Below are positions 38,174 through 52,052 of a stretch of 64,000 nucleotides of DNA, one piece after another; the first letter of the stretch is position 1; every line of letters starts with the position of its first letter. The stretch is taken from NCBI GenBank assembly GCA_036417435.1, contig CM070910.1:78972784-79036783 (forward strand). Reading direction: 5' to 3'. Source of the DNA: Inia geoffrensis. Lineage: Eukaryota; Chordata; Mammalia; Artiodactyla; Iniidae. Below the pieces are notes generated by a model, which was not told the origin of the DNA, did no database searches, and worked only from the letters and a program-made list of their open reading frames with translations. The position numbers and the translations under genes are program-made.

Positions 38174-39908
38174 AATCATCGTAACTAAATCCACTCATTA
38201 TGCTGCTACTGGTCTGTGCCCATTGATTTCATTGTTGAGTGATATTCCATTGTAGGGATATACCACAACTTCTATATCCAGTTTTCTCTTTCTGGGCTAT
38301 TGAAGTTGTACCATAGTCAAGGTTCCCGTACACAGAGCAGCCCCAAACTTTGGTGTGGCTCTGTCTTTTTCATTTAAATTTTCCGAATCTATAGCACCAT
38401 AAGTGGAAGTGCCCTAGGCTCTCTAGCTTGGTTTTTTCTTTGTTCCAGGAAACACCATCCACTTCTCCAGAGTGGCTGTTGGCAATTTACATCCCGCCCA
38501 TGAGCATAACAAGGCTGCCGGTTCTCCATGGCCTGTCCTGCCTCTCTGGATTTTACATTTTTTTCGGAGGACCCTTTTGATCAGTGGGAAGTGAGACTTC
38601 CTTGTAGTGCGGATTTCCATTGCAGGCTGGCTTGGTTGGCCAAAAAGGGCGTATGCGTTTTTTCCTGAATATATTCAGGAAAAAACGCATACGCCCTTTT
38701 TGGCCAAGTGCATCACTGTCGAACTGCTGCCTCTTTTCCTACGATTTCAGAGCAATTCTTATCTATCACCTGATATCTGTTTTCTGCAATTCTGTGTCGT
38801 GTTCAAGTCCTCTTCACAGTCTTCCTTCTATAAATTTTTGGATGATAGGGGTCATTTGGAACTTCGCAGGATTGTGAGTTACAGTGCCAAAAATCTCCTT
38901 TTGTCAACTCGCTTTTTTGTGAGCTGACCGAAAACCCGAATAATTGCTTTAGGCCCTAATCTCGATCTGGCATGGCACGCTGGGCCTTTGGTGAATTCTT
39001 CTTCCTGTAGGGAAATCATCGTTCAATGTGCCCGTCCAAACACATCGAGTTAGCCGCTCATTTGTTCTCCTTATACCTGCTCATCTTCCACAGAAATTGC
39101 AAACTGTGCCTAACAAGAGGTCAAAGGCACTGACTCTCGAAGTGGGGAGAATGTTAATATCGCATCTGGAAAGGTGAACTCGAGTACCAGGGTGGGAAAA
39201 TGGCGATGAATTTTAGAAATTTTGCCTGATCACTTCGTGGACCATATTCTGGGTTTTCCATGCATATTTTAGCTGAAGGATAAATCCCTTAAACGTGGAG
39301 ATTTGGGACCCGTGGAATGGGAATCATACACCATTACCTCAGAGGGTCTGCATTCCCTCACCAATAGTATCAGCCCCAAGTGTCCAGCCTTATCTCTCCA
39401 CCAGCTGTGGATGTAGAGGTGGTAAATCCAAGAGTTCTCGCAAGACCTCAAGGACTTATTTAAGAATTTCTCTCTATTTCACAGTCCTTGTGCTTTCTTT
39501 TTCAAATTTATTTTTATAAGGGGTTTAGCTTATTTACACTGCTGTGTGTATGCTGCTATACACAAGTGATTTTCTTATGGAGACATATAAATGTATGGGT
39601 TTTAAGTTTCTTCACATTCAGGTTTATTCCTAGGTTTTGAATACGGGGTGTTGAGTCGATTTGGTTGAGCGAGGAGTAGGTGTAGTCCAATATATATTTG
39701 GCTTATGGAATGGTATCTGTCCTAATGTCCATCTCTGGTTTTATGCAGCCTCCCGACTCTCCTTTGACCTTAAGCAAGCATAAATTTCTTTTGTAAATGT
39801 GAGACTCTGCTGTGTTTTGAAATGCAGTTCATGCGTAGTCGTGTTTCCATTCCCGGTATTAGTGATATCTTATGATGTTTCTTTTTCTGTGTGACTTATT
39901 TCACTTAG
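38174..39908 (+). repeat. Satellite unit 23, type B, dimer position 2
   Basis: 1,735 bp. Palindrome 38636-38707 is perfect. I saw no difference from unit 21 in the stretches I compared. Confidence 0.97.
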
Positions 39909-41643
39909 AATCATCGTAACTAAATCCACTCATTATGCTGCTACTGGTCTGTGGCCATTGATTTCATTGTTGAGTGATATTCCATTGTAGGGATATACCA
40001 CAACTTCTATATCCAGTTTTCTCTTTCTGGGCTATTGAAGTTGTACCATAGTCAAGGTTCCCGTACACAGAGCAGCCCCAAACTTTGGTGTGGCTCTGTC
40101 TTTTACATTTAAATTTTCCGAATCTATAGCACCATAGGTGGAAGTGCCCTAGGCTCTCTAGCTTGGTTTTTTCTTTGTTCCAGGAAACACCATCCACTTC
40201 TCCAGAGTGGCTGTTGGCAATTTACATCCCGCCCATCAGCATAACAAGGCTGCCGGTTCTCCATGGCCTGTCCTGCCTCTCTGGATTTTACATTTTTTTC
40301 GGAGGGCCATTTTGATCGGTGGGAAGAGAGACTTCCTTTTAGTGCGGGTTTCCATTGCAGGCTTGCTTGGTTGGCCAAAAAGGGCGTATGCGTTTTTTCC
40401 TGAATATATTCAGGAAAAAACGCATACGCCCTTTTTGGCCAAGTGCATCACTGTCGAAATGCTGCCTCTTTTCCTACGATTTCAGAGCAATTTTTATCTA
40501 ACAACTGATATCTTTTTTCTGAAATTCTGTGTCGTGTTCAAGTCCTCTTCACAGTCTTCCTTCAATAAATTTTTGAATGATAGGGGTCATTTGGAACTCC
40601 GCAGGATTATGAGTTACAGTGCCAAAACTCTCCTTTTGTCAACTCGCTTTTTGTGAGCTGACCACAAACCCGAATAATTGCTTCAGGACCTAAACTCGTT
40701 CCGGCATGGCACGCTGAGCCTTTGGTGAATTCTTCTTCCTGTACGGAAATCATCGTTCAATGTGCCCGTCTAAACACATCGAGTTAGCCGCTCATTGGTT
40801 CTCCTTATTCCTGCTCATCTTCCACAGAAATTGCAAACTGTGCCAAACAAAAGGTCAAAGGCACTGACTCTCCAAGTGGGGAGAATATTAATATCACATC
40901 TGGAAAGGTGAACTCGAGTATCAGGGGGGGAAAATGGCGATGAATTTTAGAAATTTTGCCTGATCACTTCGGGGACCATATTCTGCGTTTTCCATGCATA
41001 TTTTAGCTGAAGGATAAATCCCTTAAACGTGGAGATTTGGGACCCGTGGAATGGGAATCATGCACCATTACCTCAGAGGGTCTGCATTCCCTCACCAATA
41101 GTATCAGCCCCAAGTGTCCAGCCTTATCTCTCCCCCAGCTGTGGATGTAGAGGTGGTAAATCCAAGATTTCTCGCAAGACCTCAAGGACTTATTTAAGAA
41201 TTTCTCTCTATTTCACAGTCCTTGTGCTTTCTTTTTCAAATTTATTTTTATAAGGGGATTTAGCTTATTTACACTGCTGTGTGTATGCTGCTGTACACAA
41301 GTGATTTTCTTATGGAGACCTATAAATGTATGGGTTTTAAGTTTCTTCACAGTCAGGTTTATTCCTAGGTTTTGAATACGGGGTGTTGAGTCGATTTGGT
41401 TGAGCGAGGAGTAGGTCTTGTCTAATATATATTTGGCTTATGGAATGGTATCTGTCCTAATGTCCATCTCTGGTTTTATGCAGCCTCCCCACTCTCCTTT
41501 GACCTTAAGCAAGCATAAATTTCTTTTGTAAATGGGAGACTCTGCTGTGTTTTGAAATGCAGTTCATGCGTAGTCGTGTTTCCATTCCCGGTATTAGTGA
41601 TATCTTATGATGTTTCTTTTTCTGTGTGATTTATTTCAGTTAG
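39909..41643 (+). repeat. Satellite unit 24, type B, dimer position 1 with foreign patch
   Basis: 1,735 bp. Palindrome 40371-40442 is perfect. It is nearly identical to unit 22 except at about 40491-40545, where it reads like units 14, 17 and 27 (AATTTTTATCTAACAACTGA, TTCTGAAATTCTGTGTCGTG) instead of the dimer form. Confidence 0.97.
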
Positions 41644-43378
41644 AATCATCGTAACTAAATCCACTCATTATGCTGCTACTGGTCTGTGCCCATTGATTTC
41701 ATTGTTGAGTGATATTCCATTGTAGGGATATACCACAACTTCTATATCCAGTTTTCTCTTTCTGGGCTATTGAAGTTGTACCATAGTCAAGGTTCCCGTA
41801 CACAGAGCAGCCCCAAACTTTGGTGTGGCTCTGTCTTTTTCATTTAAATTTTCCGAATCTATAGCACCATAAGTGGAAGTGCCCTAGGCTCTCTAGCTTG
41901 GTTTTTTCTTTGTTCCAGGAAACACCATCCACTTCTCCAGAGTGGCTGTTGGCAATTTACATCCCGCCCATGAGCATAACAAGGCTGCCGGTTCTCCATG
42001 GCCTGTCCTGCCTCTCTGGATTTTACATTTTTTTCGGAGGACCCTTTTGATCAGTGGGAAGTGAGACTTCCTTGTAGTGCGGATTTCCATTGCAGGCTGG
42101 CTTGGTTGGCCAAAAAGGGCGTATGCGTTTTTTCCTGAATATATTCAGGAAAAAACGCATACGCCCTTTTTGGCCAAGTGCATCACTGTCGAACTGCTGC
42201 CTCTTTTCCTACGATTTCAGAGCAATTCTTATCTATCACCTGATATCTGTTTTCTGCAATTCTGTGTCGTGTTCAAGTCCTCTTCACAGTCTTCCTTCTA
42301 TAAATTTTTGGATGATAGGGGTCATTTGGAACTTCGCAGGATTGTGAGTTACAGTGCCAAAAATCTCCTTTTGTCAACTCGCTTTTTTGTGAGCTGACCG
42401 AAAACCCGAATAATTGCTTTAGGCCCTAATCTCGATCTGGCATGGCACGCTGGGCCTTTGGTGAATTCTTCTTCCTGTAGGGAAATCATCGTTCAATGTG
42501 CCCGTCCAAACACATCGAGTTAGCCGCTCATTTGTTCTCCTTATACCTGCTCATCTTCCACAGAAATTGCAAACTGTGCCTAACAAGAGGTCAAAGGCAC
42601 TGACTCTCGAAGTGGGGAGAATGTTAATATCGCATCTGGAAAGGTGAACTCGAGTACCAGGGTGGGAAAATGGCGATGAATTTTAGAAATTTTGCCTGAT
42701 CACTTCGTGGACCATATTCTGGGTTTTCCATGCATATTTTAGCTGAAGGATAAATCCCTTAAACGTGGAGATTTGGGACCCGTGGAATGGGAATCATACA
42801 CCATTACCTCAGAGGGTCTGCATTCCCTCACCAATAGTATCAGCCCCAAGTGTCCAGCCTTATCTCTCCACCAGCTGTGGATGTAGAGGTGGTAAATCCA
42901 AGAGTTCTCGCAAGACCTCAAGGACTTATTTAAGAATTTCTCTCTATTTCACAGTCCTTGTGCTTTCTTTTTCAAATTTATTTTTATAAGGGGTTTAGCT
43001 TATTTACACTGCTGTGTGTATGCTGCTATACACAAGTGATTTTCTTATGGAGACATATAAATGTATGGGTTTTAAGTTTCTTCACATTCAGGTTTATTCC
43101 TAGGTTTTGAATACGGGGTGTTGAGTCGATTTGGTTGAGCGAGGAGTAGGTGTAGTCCAATATATATTTGGCTTATGGAATGGTATCTGTCCTAATGTCC
43201 ATCTCTGGTTTTATGCAGCCTCCCGACTCTCCTTTGACCTTAAGCAAGCATAAATTTCTTTTGTAAATGTGAGACTCTGCTGTGTTTTGAAATGCAGTTC
43301 ATGCGTAGTCGTGTTTCCATTCCCGGTATTAGTGATATTTTATGATTTTTCTTTTTCTGTGTGACTTATTTCACTTAG
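41644..43378 (+). repeat. Satellite unit 25, type B, dimer position 2
   Basis: 1,735 bp. Palindrome 42106-42177 is perfect. It is near-identical to units 21 and 23 until about 43,335, where GATATTTTATGATTTTTC marks the end of the dimer block. Confidence 0.97.
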
Positions 43379-45114
43379 AATCATCGTAACTAAATACACT
43401 CATTATGCTGCTACTGGTCTGTGGCCTTTGATTTCATTGTTGAGTGATATTCCATTGTAGGGATGTACCACAACTTCTATATCCAGTTTTCTCTTTCTGG
43501 GATATTGAAGTTGAACCATAGTCAAGGTTCCCGTACACAGAGCAGCCCCAAACTTTGGTGTGGCTCTGTCTTTTTCATTTAAATTTTCCGAATCTATAGC
43601 ACCATAAGTGGAAGTGCCCTAGGCTCTCTAGCTTGGTTTTTCCTTTGTTCCAGGAAACACCATCCACTTCTCCAGAGTGGCTGTTGGCAATTTACATCCC
43701 GCCCATCAGCATAACAAGGCTGCCGGTTCTCCATGGCCTGTCCTGTCTCTCTGGATTTTACATTTTTTACGGAGGGCCCTTTTGATCGGTGGGAAGTGAG
43801 ACTTCCTTGTAGTGCGGATTTCCATTGCAGGCTTGCTTGGGTGGCCAAAAAGGGCTTATGCGTTTTTTCCTGAATATATTCAGGAAAAAACGCATACGCC
43901 CTTTTTGGCCAAGTGCATCACTGTCGAACTGCTGCCTCTTTTCCTTCGATTTCAGAGCAATTCTTATTTACCCCCTGATATCTGTTTTCTGCAATTCTGT
44001 GTCGTGTTCAAGTCCTCTTCACAGTCTTCCTTCAATAAATTTTTGGATGATAGGGGTCATTTGGAACTCCGCAGGATTGTGAGTTACAGTGCCAAAAATC
44101 TCCTTTTCTCAACTCGCTTTCTTGTGAGCTGACCGCAAACCCGAATAATTGCTTCAGGCCCTAATCTCGTGCCTGCATGGCACGCTGAGCCTTTGGTGAA
44201 TTCTTCTTCCTGTAGGGAAATCATCGTTCAATGTGCCCGTCTAAACACATCGAGTTAGCCGCTCATTGGTTCTCCTTATTCCTGCTCATCTTCCACAGAA
44301 ATTGCAAACTGTGCCAAACAAGAGGTCAAAGGCACTGACTCTCCAAGTGGGGAGAATGTTAATATCGCATCTGGAAAGGCGAACTCGAGTACCAGGGGGG
44401 GAAAATGGCGATGAATTTTAGAAATTTTGCCTGATCACTTCGTGGACAATATTCTGGGTTTTCCATGCATATTTTAGCTGAAGGATAAATCCCTTAAACG
44501 TGGAGATTTGGGACCCGTGGAATGGGAATCACGCACCATTACCTCAGAGGGTCTGCATTCCCTCACCAATAGTATCAGCCCCAAGTGTCCAGCCTTATCT
44601 CTCCCCCAGCTGTGGATGTAGAGGTGGTAAATCCAAGATTTCTCACAAGACCTCAAGGACTTATTTAAGAATTTCTCTCTATTGCACAGTCCTTGTGCTT
44701 TCTTTTTCAAATTTATTTTTATAAGGGGATTTAGATTATTTACACTGCTGTGTGTATGCTGCTGTACACAAGTGATTTTCTTATGGAGACCTATAAATGT
44801 ATGGGTTTTAAGTTTCTTCACAGTCAGGTTTATTCCTAGGTTTTGAATACGGGGTGTTGAGTCGATTTGGTTCAGCGAGGAGTAGGTCTTGTCTAATATA
44901 TATTTGGCTTATGGAATGGTAACTGTCCTAAAGTCCATCTCTGGTTTTATGCAGCCTCCCCACTCTCCTTTGACCTTAAGCAAGCATAAATTTCTTTTGT
45001 AAATGTGAGACTCTGTTGTGTTTTGAAATGCAGTTCATGCGTAGTCGTGTTTCCATTCCCGGTATTAGTGATATCTTATGATGTTTCTTTTTCTGTGTGA
45101 CTTATTTCACTTAG
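43379..45114 (+). repeat. Satellite unit 26, type B
   Basis: 1,736 bp. Palindrome 43841-43912 has two breaks (43841, 43856). It shares CTCGTGCC-x-GCATGG with units 8 and 12. Private changes: TAAATACACTC, TTCCTTCGATTTC, CCCCCTGATATC. Confidence 0.97.
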
Positions 45115-46849
45115 AATCATCGTAACTAAATCCACTCATTATGCTGCTACTGGTCTGTGGCCATTGATTTCATTGTTGAGTGATATTCCATTGTAGGGAT
45201 GTACCACAACTTCTATATCCATTTTTCTCTTTCTGGGCTATTGAAGTTGTACCATAGTCAAGGTTCCCGTACACAGAGCAGCCCCAAACTTTGGTGTGGC
45301 TCTGTCTTTTACATTTAAATTTTCCGAATCTATAGCACCATAAGTGGAAGTGCCCTAGGAGCTCTAGCTTGGTTTTTTCTTTGTTCCAGGAAACACCATC
45401 CACTTCTCCAGAGTGGCTGTTGGCAATTTACATCCCGCCCATCAGCATAACAAGGCTGCCGGTTCTCCATGGCCTGTCCTGCCTCTCTGGATTTTACATT
45501 TTTTTCGGAGGGCCCTTTTGATCAGTGGGAAGTGAGACTTCCTTGTAGTGCGGATTTCTATTTCAAGCTTGCTTGGTTGGCCAAAAAGGGCGTATGCGTT
45601 TTTTCCTGAATATATTCAGGAAAAAACGCATACGCCCTTTTTGGCCAAGTGCATCACTGTCGAAATGCTGCCTCTTTTCCTACGATTTCAGAGCAATTTT
45701 TGACTACCAACTGATATCTGTTTTCTGAAATTCTGTGTCGTGTTCAAGTCCTCTTCACAGTCTTCCTTCAATAAATTTTTGGATGATAGGGGTCATTTGG
45801 AACTCCGCAGGATTATGAGTTACACTGCCAAAACTCTCCTTTTGTCAACACGATTTTTGTGAGCTGACCACAAACCCGAATAATTGCTGCAGGCCCTAAA
45901 CTCGTTACGGCATGACACGCTGAGCCTTTGGTGAATTCTTCTTCCTGTAGGGAAATCATCGTTCAATGTGCCCGTCTAAACACATCGAGTTAGCCGCTCA
46001 TTGGTTCTCCTTATTCCTGCTCATCTTCCACAGAAATTGCAAACTGTGCCAAACAAGAGGTCAAAGGCACTGACTCTCCAAGTGGGGAGAATGTTAATAT
46101 CGCATCTGGAAAGGCGAACTCGAGTACCAGGGGGGGAAAATGGCGATGAATTTTAGAAATTTTGCCTGATCACTTCGTGGACCATATTCTGGGTTTTCCA
46201 TGCATATTTTAGCTGAAGGATAAATCCCTTAAACGTGGAGATTTGGGACCCGTGGAATGGGAATCATGCACCATTACCTCAGAGGGTCTGCATTCCCTCA
46301 CCAATAGTATCAGCCCCAAGTGTCCAACCTTATCTCTCCCCCAGCTGTGGATGTAGAGGTGGTAAATCTAAGATTTCTCGCAAGACCTCAAGGACTTATT
46401 TAAGAATTTCTCTCTATTTAACAGTCCTTGTGCTTTCTTTTTCAACTTTATTTTTATAAGGGGATTTAGCTTATTTACACTGCTGTGTGTATGCTGCTGT
46501 ACACAAGTGATTTTTTTATGGAGACCTATAAATGTATGGGTTTTAAGTTTCTTCACAGTCAGGTTTATTCCTAGGTTTTGAATACGGGGTGTTGAGTCGA
46601 TTTGGTTGAGCGAGGAGTAGGTCTCGTCTAATATATATTTGGCTTATGGAATGGTATCTGTCCTAATGTCCATCTCTGGTTTTATGCAGCCTCCCCACTC
46701 TCCTTTGACCTTAAGCAAGCATAAATTTCTTTTGTAAATGTGAGACTGTGTTGTGTTTTGAAATGCAGTTCATGCGTAGTCGTGTTTCCATTTCCGGTAT
46801 TAGTGATATCTTATGATGTTTCTTTTTCTGTGTGACTTATTTCACTTAG
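45115..46849 (+). repeat. Satellite unit 27, type B
   Basis: 1,735 bp. Palindrome 45577-45648 is perfect. The left flank of the palindrome reads TTTCTATTTCAAGCTTGC; the right flank resembles units 14 and 17 (ACCAACTGATATC). Private CAACACGATTTTTG near 45846. Confidence 0.97.
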
Positions 46850-48585
46850 AATCATCGTAACTAAATCCACTCATTATGCTGCTACTGGTCTGTGGCCATT
46901 GATTTCATTGTTGAGTGATATTCCATTGTATGGATGTACCACAACTTCTATATCCATTTTTCTCTTTCTGGGCTATTGAAGTTGTACCATAGTCAAGGTT
47001 CCCGTACACAGAGCAGCCCCAAACTTTGGTGTGGCTCTGTCTTTTTCATTTAAATTTTCCGAATCTATAGCACCATAAGTGGAAGTGCCCTAGGCTCTGT
47101 AGCTTGGTTTTTTCTTTGTTCCAGGAAACACCATCCACTTCTCCAGAGTGGCTGTTGGCAATTTACATCCCGCCCATCAGCATAACAAGGCTGCCGGTTC
47201 TCCATGGCCTGTCCTGCCTCTCTGGATTTTACATTTTTTTCGGAGGGCCCTTTTGATCGGTGGGAAGTGAGACTTCCTTGTAGTGCGGATTTCCATTGCA
47301 GGCTTGCTTGGTTGGCCAAAAAGGGCGTATGCGTTTTTTCCTGAATATATTCAGGAAAAAAAGCATACGCCCTTTTTGGCCAAGTGCATCACTGTCAAAA
47401 TGCTGCCTCTTTTCCTTGGATTTCAGAGCAATTCTTATCTACCACCTGATATCTGTTTTCTGCAATTTTGTGTCGTGTTCAAGTCCTCTTCACAGTCTTC
47501 CTTCAATAAATTTTTGGATGATAGGGGTCATTTGGTACTCCGCAGGATTGTGAGTTACAGTGCCAAAAATCTCCTTTTGTCAACTCGCTTTTTTGTGAGC
47601 TGACCGCAAACCCGAATAATTGCTTTAGGCCCTAATCTCGTTCTGGCATGGCACGCTGGGCCTTTGGTGAATTCTTCTTCCTGTAGGGAAATCATCGTTC
47701 AATGTGCCCGTCTAAACTCATCGAGTTAGCCGCTCATTGGTTCTCCTTATTCCTGCTCATCTTCCACAGAAATTGCAAACTGTGCCAAGCAAGAGGTCAA
47801 AGGCACTGGCTCTCCAAGTGGGGAGAATGTTTATATCGCATCTGGAAAGGCGAACTCGAGTACCAGGGGTGGAAAATGGCGATGAATTTTAGAAATTTTG
47901 CCTGATCACTTCGTGGACCATATTCTCGGTTTTCCATGCATATTTTAGCTGAAGGATAAATCCCTTAAACGTGGAGATTTGGGACCCGTGGAATGGGAAT
48001 CATGCACCATTACCTCAGAGGGTCTGCATTCCCTCACCAATAGTATCAGCCCCAAGTGTCCAGCCTTATCTCTCCCCCAGCTGTGGATGTAGAGGTGGTA
48101 AATCCAAGATTTCTCGCAAGCCCTCAAGGACTTATTTAAAAATTTCTCTCTATTTCACAGTCCTTGTGCTTTCTTTTTCAAATTTATTTTTATAAGGGGA
48201 TTTAGCTTATTTACACTGCTGTGTGTATGCTGCTGTACACAAGTGATTTTCTTATGGAGACCTATAAATTTATGGGTTTTAAGTTTCTTCACAGTCAGGT
48301 TTATTCCTAGGTTTTGAATACGGGGTGTTGAGTCTATTTGGTTGAGCAAGGAGTAGGTCTTGTCTAATATATATTTGGCTTATGGAATGGTATCTGTCCT
48401 AATGTCCATCTCTGGATTTATGCAGCCTCCCCACTCTCCTTTGACCTTAAGCAAGCATAAATTTCTTTTGTAAATGTGAGACTCTGTTGTGTTTTGAAAT
48501 GCAGTTCATACGTAGTCGTGTTTCCATTCCCGGTATTAGTGATATCTTAAGATGTTTCTTTTTATGTGTGACTTATTTCACTTAG
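46850..48585 (+). repeat. Satellite unit 28, type B
   Basis: 1,736 bp. Palindrome 47312-47383 has one break (47362). GCCAAGCAAGAGG, GGCTCTCCAAG and GAATGTTTATATCGC are shared with units 29-31; CTATAAATTTATGGG is shared with units 30 and 33. Confidence 0.97.
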
Positions 48586-50317
48586 AATCATCGTAACTAA
48601 ATCCACTCATTATGCTGCTACTGGTCTGTGGCCATTGATTTCATTGTTGAGTGATATTCCATTGTAGGGATGTACCACAACTTCTATATCCATTTTTCTC
48701 TTTCTGGGCTATTGAAGTTGTACCACAGTCAAGGTTCCCGTACACAGAGCAGCCCCAAACTTTGGTGTGACTCTGTCTTTTTCATTTAAATTTTCCGAAT
48801 CTATAGCACCATAAGTGGAAGTGCCCTAGGCTCTCTAGCTTAGTTTTTTCTTTGTTCCAGGAAACACCATCCACTTCTCCAGAGTGGCTGTTGGCAATTT
48901 ACATCCCGCCCATCAGCATAACAAGGCTGCCGGTTCTCCATGGCCTGTCCTGCCTCTCTGGATTTTACATTTTTTTCGGAGGGCCCTTTTGATCCGTGGG
49001 AAGAGAGACTTCCTTGTAGTGCGGATTTCCATTGCAGGCTTGCTTGGTTGGCCAAAAAGGGCGTATGCGTTTTTTCCTGAATATATTCAGGAAAAAACGC
49101 ATACGCCCTTTTTGGCCAAGTGCATCACTCTCGAACTGCTGCCTCTTTTCCTAGGATTTCAGAGCAATTCTTATCTACCACCTGATATCTGTTTTCTGCA
49201 ATTTTGTGTCGTGTTCAAGTCCTCTTCACAGTCTTCCTTCAATAAATTTTTGGATGATAGGGGTCATTTGGAACTCCGCAGGATTGTGAGTTACAGTGCC
49301 AAAAATCTCCTTTTGTCAACTCGCTTTTTTGTGAGCTGACTGCAAACCCGAATAATTGCTTAAGGCCCTAATCTCGTTCCAGCATGGCACGCTGAGCCTT
49401 TGGTGAATTCTTCTTCCTGTAGGGAAATCATCGTTCAATGTGCCCGTCTAAACTCATCGAGTTAGCCGCTCATTGGTTCTCCTTATTCCTGCTCATCTTC
49501 CACAGAAATTGCAAACTGTGCCAAGCAAGAGGTCAAAGGCACTGGCTCTCCAAGTGGGGAGAATGTTTATATCGCATCTGGAAAGGTGAACTCGAGTACC
49601 AGGGGGGGAAAATGGCGATGAATTTTAGAAATTTTGCCTGATCACTTCGTGGACCATATTCTGGGTTTTCCATGCATATTTTAGCTGAAGGATAAATCCC
49701 TTAAATGTGGAGATTTGGGACCCGTGGATGGGGAATCATGCACCATTACCTCAAAGGGTCTGCATTCCCTCACCAATAGTATCAGCCCCAAGTGTCCAGC
49801 CTTATCTCTACCACAGCTGTGGACGTAGAGGTGGTCAATCAAAGATTTCTAACAAGCCCTCAAGACTTATTAAGAATTTCTCTCTATTTCACAGTCCTTG
49901 TGCTTTCTTTGCAAATTTATTTCTATAAGGGGATTTAGTTTATTTACACTGCTGTGTGTATGCTGCTGTACACAAGTGATTTTCTTATGGAGACCTATAA
50001 ATATATGGGTTTTAAGTTTCTTCACAGTCAGGTTTATTCCTAGGTTTTGAATACGGGGTGTTGAGTCGATTTGGTTGAGCGAGGAGTAGGTCTTGTCTAA
50101 TATATATTTTGCTTATGGAATGGTATCTGTCCTAATGTCCATCTCTGGTTTTATGCAGCCTCCCCACTCTCCTTTGACCTTAAGCAAGCATAAATTTCTT
50201 TTGTAAATGTGAGACTCTGTTGTGTTTTCAAATGCAGTTCATGCGTAGTCGTGTTTCATTCCCGGTATTAGTGATATCTTATGATGTTTCTTTTTCTGTG
50301 TGACTTATTTCACTTAG
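48586..50317 (+). repeat. Satellite unit 29, type B, shortest unit
   Basis: 1,732 bp. Palindrome 49048-49119 is perfect. A divergent patch at about 49,805-49,930 contains several single-base losses and is shared in part with unit 32. The end reads GTGTTTCATTCCCGG, one C short, a mark also at the ends of units 30, 32 and 34. Confidence 0.97.
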
Positions 50318-52052
50318 AATCATCGTAACTAAATCCACTCATTATGCTGCTACTGGTCTGTGGCCATTGATTTCATTGTTGAGTGATATTCCATTGTAGG
50401 GATGTACCACAACTTCTATATCCAGTTTTCTCTTTCTGAGCTATTGAAGTTGTACCATAGTCAAGGTTCCCGTACACAGAGCAGCCCCAAACTTTGGTGT
50501 GGCTCTGTCTTTTTCATTTAAATTTTCTGAATCTATAGCACCATAAGTGGAAGTGCCCTAGGCTCTCTAGCTTGTTTTTTTCTTTGTTCCAGGAAACACC
50601 ATCCACTTCTCCAGAGTGGCTGTTGGCAATTTCCATCCCGCCCATCAGCATAACAAGGCTGCCGGTTCTCCATGGCCTGTCCTGCCTCTCTGGATTTTAC
50701 ATTTTTTTCGGAGGGCCCTTTTGATCGGTGGGAAGTGAGACTTCCTTGTAGTGCGGATTTCCATTGCAGGCTTGCTTGGTTGGCCAAAAAGGGCGTATGC
50801 GTTTTTTCCTGAATATATTCAGGAAAAAACGCATACGCCCTTTTTGGCCAGGTGCATCACTGTCGAACTGCTGCCTCTTTTCCTACGATTTCAGAGCAAT
50901 ATTTATCTACCACCTGATTTCTGTTTTCTGCAATTCTGTGTCGTGTTCAAGTCCTCTTCACAGTCTTCCTTCAATAAATTTTTGGATGATAGGGGTCATT
51001 TGGAACTCCGCAGGATTGTGAGTTACAGTGCCAAAAATCTCCTTTTGTCAACTCGCTTTTTTGTGAGCTGACCGCAAACCCGAATAATTGCTTAAGGCCC
51101 TAATCTCGTTCCAGCATGGCACGCTGAGCCTTTGGTGAATTCTTCTTCCTGTAGGGAAATCATCGTTCAATGTGCCCGTCTAAACTCATCGAGTTAGCCG
51201 CTCATTGGTTCTCCTTATTCCTGCTCATCTTCCACAGAAATTGCAAACTGTGCCAAGCAAGAGGTCAAAGGCACTGGCTCTCCAAGTGGGGAGAATGTTT
51301 ATATCGCATCTGGAAAGGCGAACTCGAGTACCAGGGGTGGAAAATGGCGATGAATTTTAGAAATTTTGCCTGATCACTTCGTGGACCATATTCTCGGTTT
51401 TCCATGCATATTTTAGCTGAAGGATAAATCCCTTAAACGTGGAGATTTGGGACCCGTGGAATGGGAATCATGCACCATTACCTCAGAGGGTCTGCATTCC
51501 CTCACCAATAGTATCAGCCCCAAGTGTCCAGCCTTATCTCTCCCCCAGCTGTGGATGTAGAGGTGGTAAATCCAAGATTTCTCGCAAGCCCTCAAGGACT
51601 TATTTAAAAATTTCTCTCTATTTCACAGTCCTTGTGCTTTCTTTTTCAAATTTATTTTTATAAGGGGATTTAGCTTATTTACACTGCTGTGTGTATGCTG
51701 CTGTAAACAAGTGATTTTCTTATGGAGACCTATAAATTTATGGGTTTTAAGTTTCTTCACAGTCAGGTTTATTCCTAGGTTTTGAATACGGGGTGTTGAG
51801 TCTATTTGGTTGAGCAAGGAGTAGGTCTTGTCTAATATATATTTGGCTTATGGAATGGTATCTGTCCTAATGTCCATCTCTGGATTTATGCAGCCTCCCC
51901 ACTCTCCTTTGACCTTAAGCAAGCATAAATTTCTTTTGTAAATGTGAGACTCTGTTGTGTTTTCAAATGCAGTTCATGCGTAGTCGTGTTTCATTCCCGG
52001 TATTAGTGATATCTTATGATGTTTCTTTTTCTGTGTGACTTATTTCACTTAG
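50318..52052 (+). repeat. Satellite unit 30, type B
   Basis: 1,735 bp. Palindrome 50780-50851 is broken only at its last base (A to G). GGCAATTTCCATCCCGCC near 50627 is shared with units 33 and 35; most of the right half matches unit 28. Confidence 0.97.

Larger units (their letters stand above)
33431..43335 (+). repeat. Dimeric higher-order repeat, 3,470 bp, three copies
   Basis: Copies run about 33431-36900, 36901-40370 and 40371-43335, the last incomplete. Copies 1 and 2 differ at only a few sites that I could see (for example 33980/37450 and 36877-36889/40347-40359). The left breakpoint is near a palindrome, but the palindrome is identical on both sides so it cannot be placed exactly. 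Confidence 0.9.
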
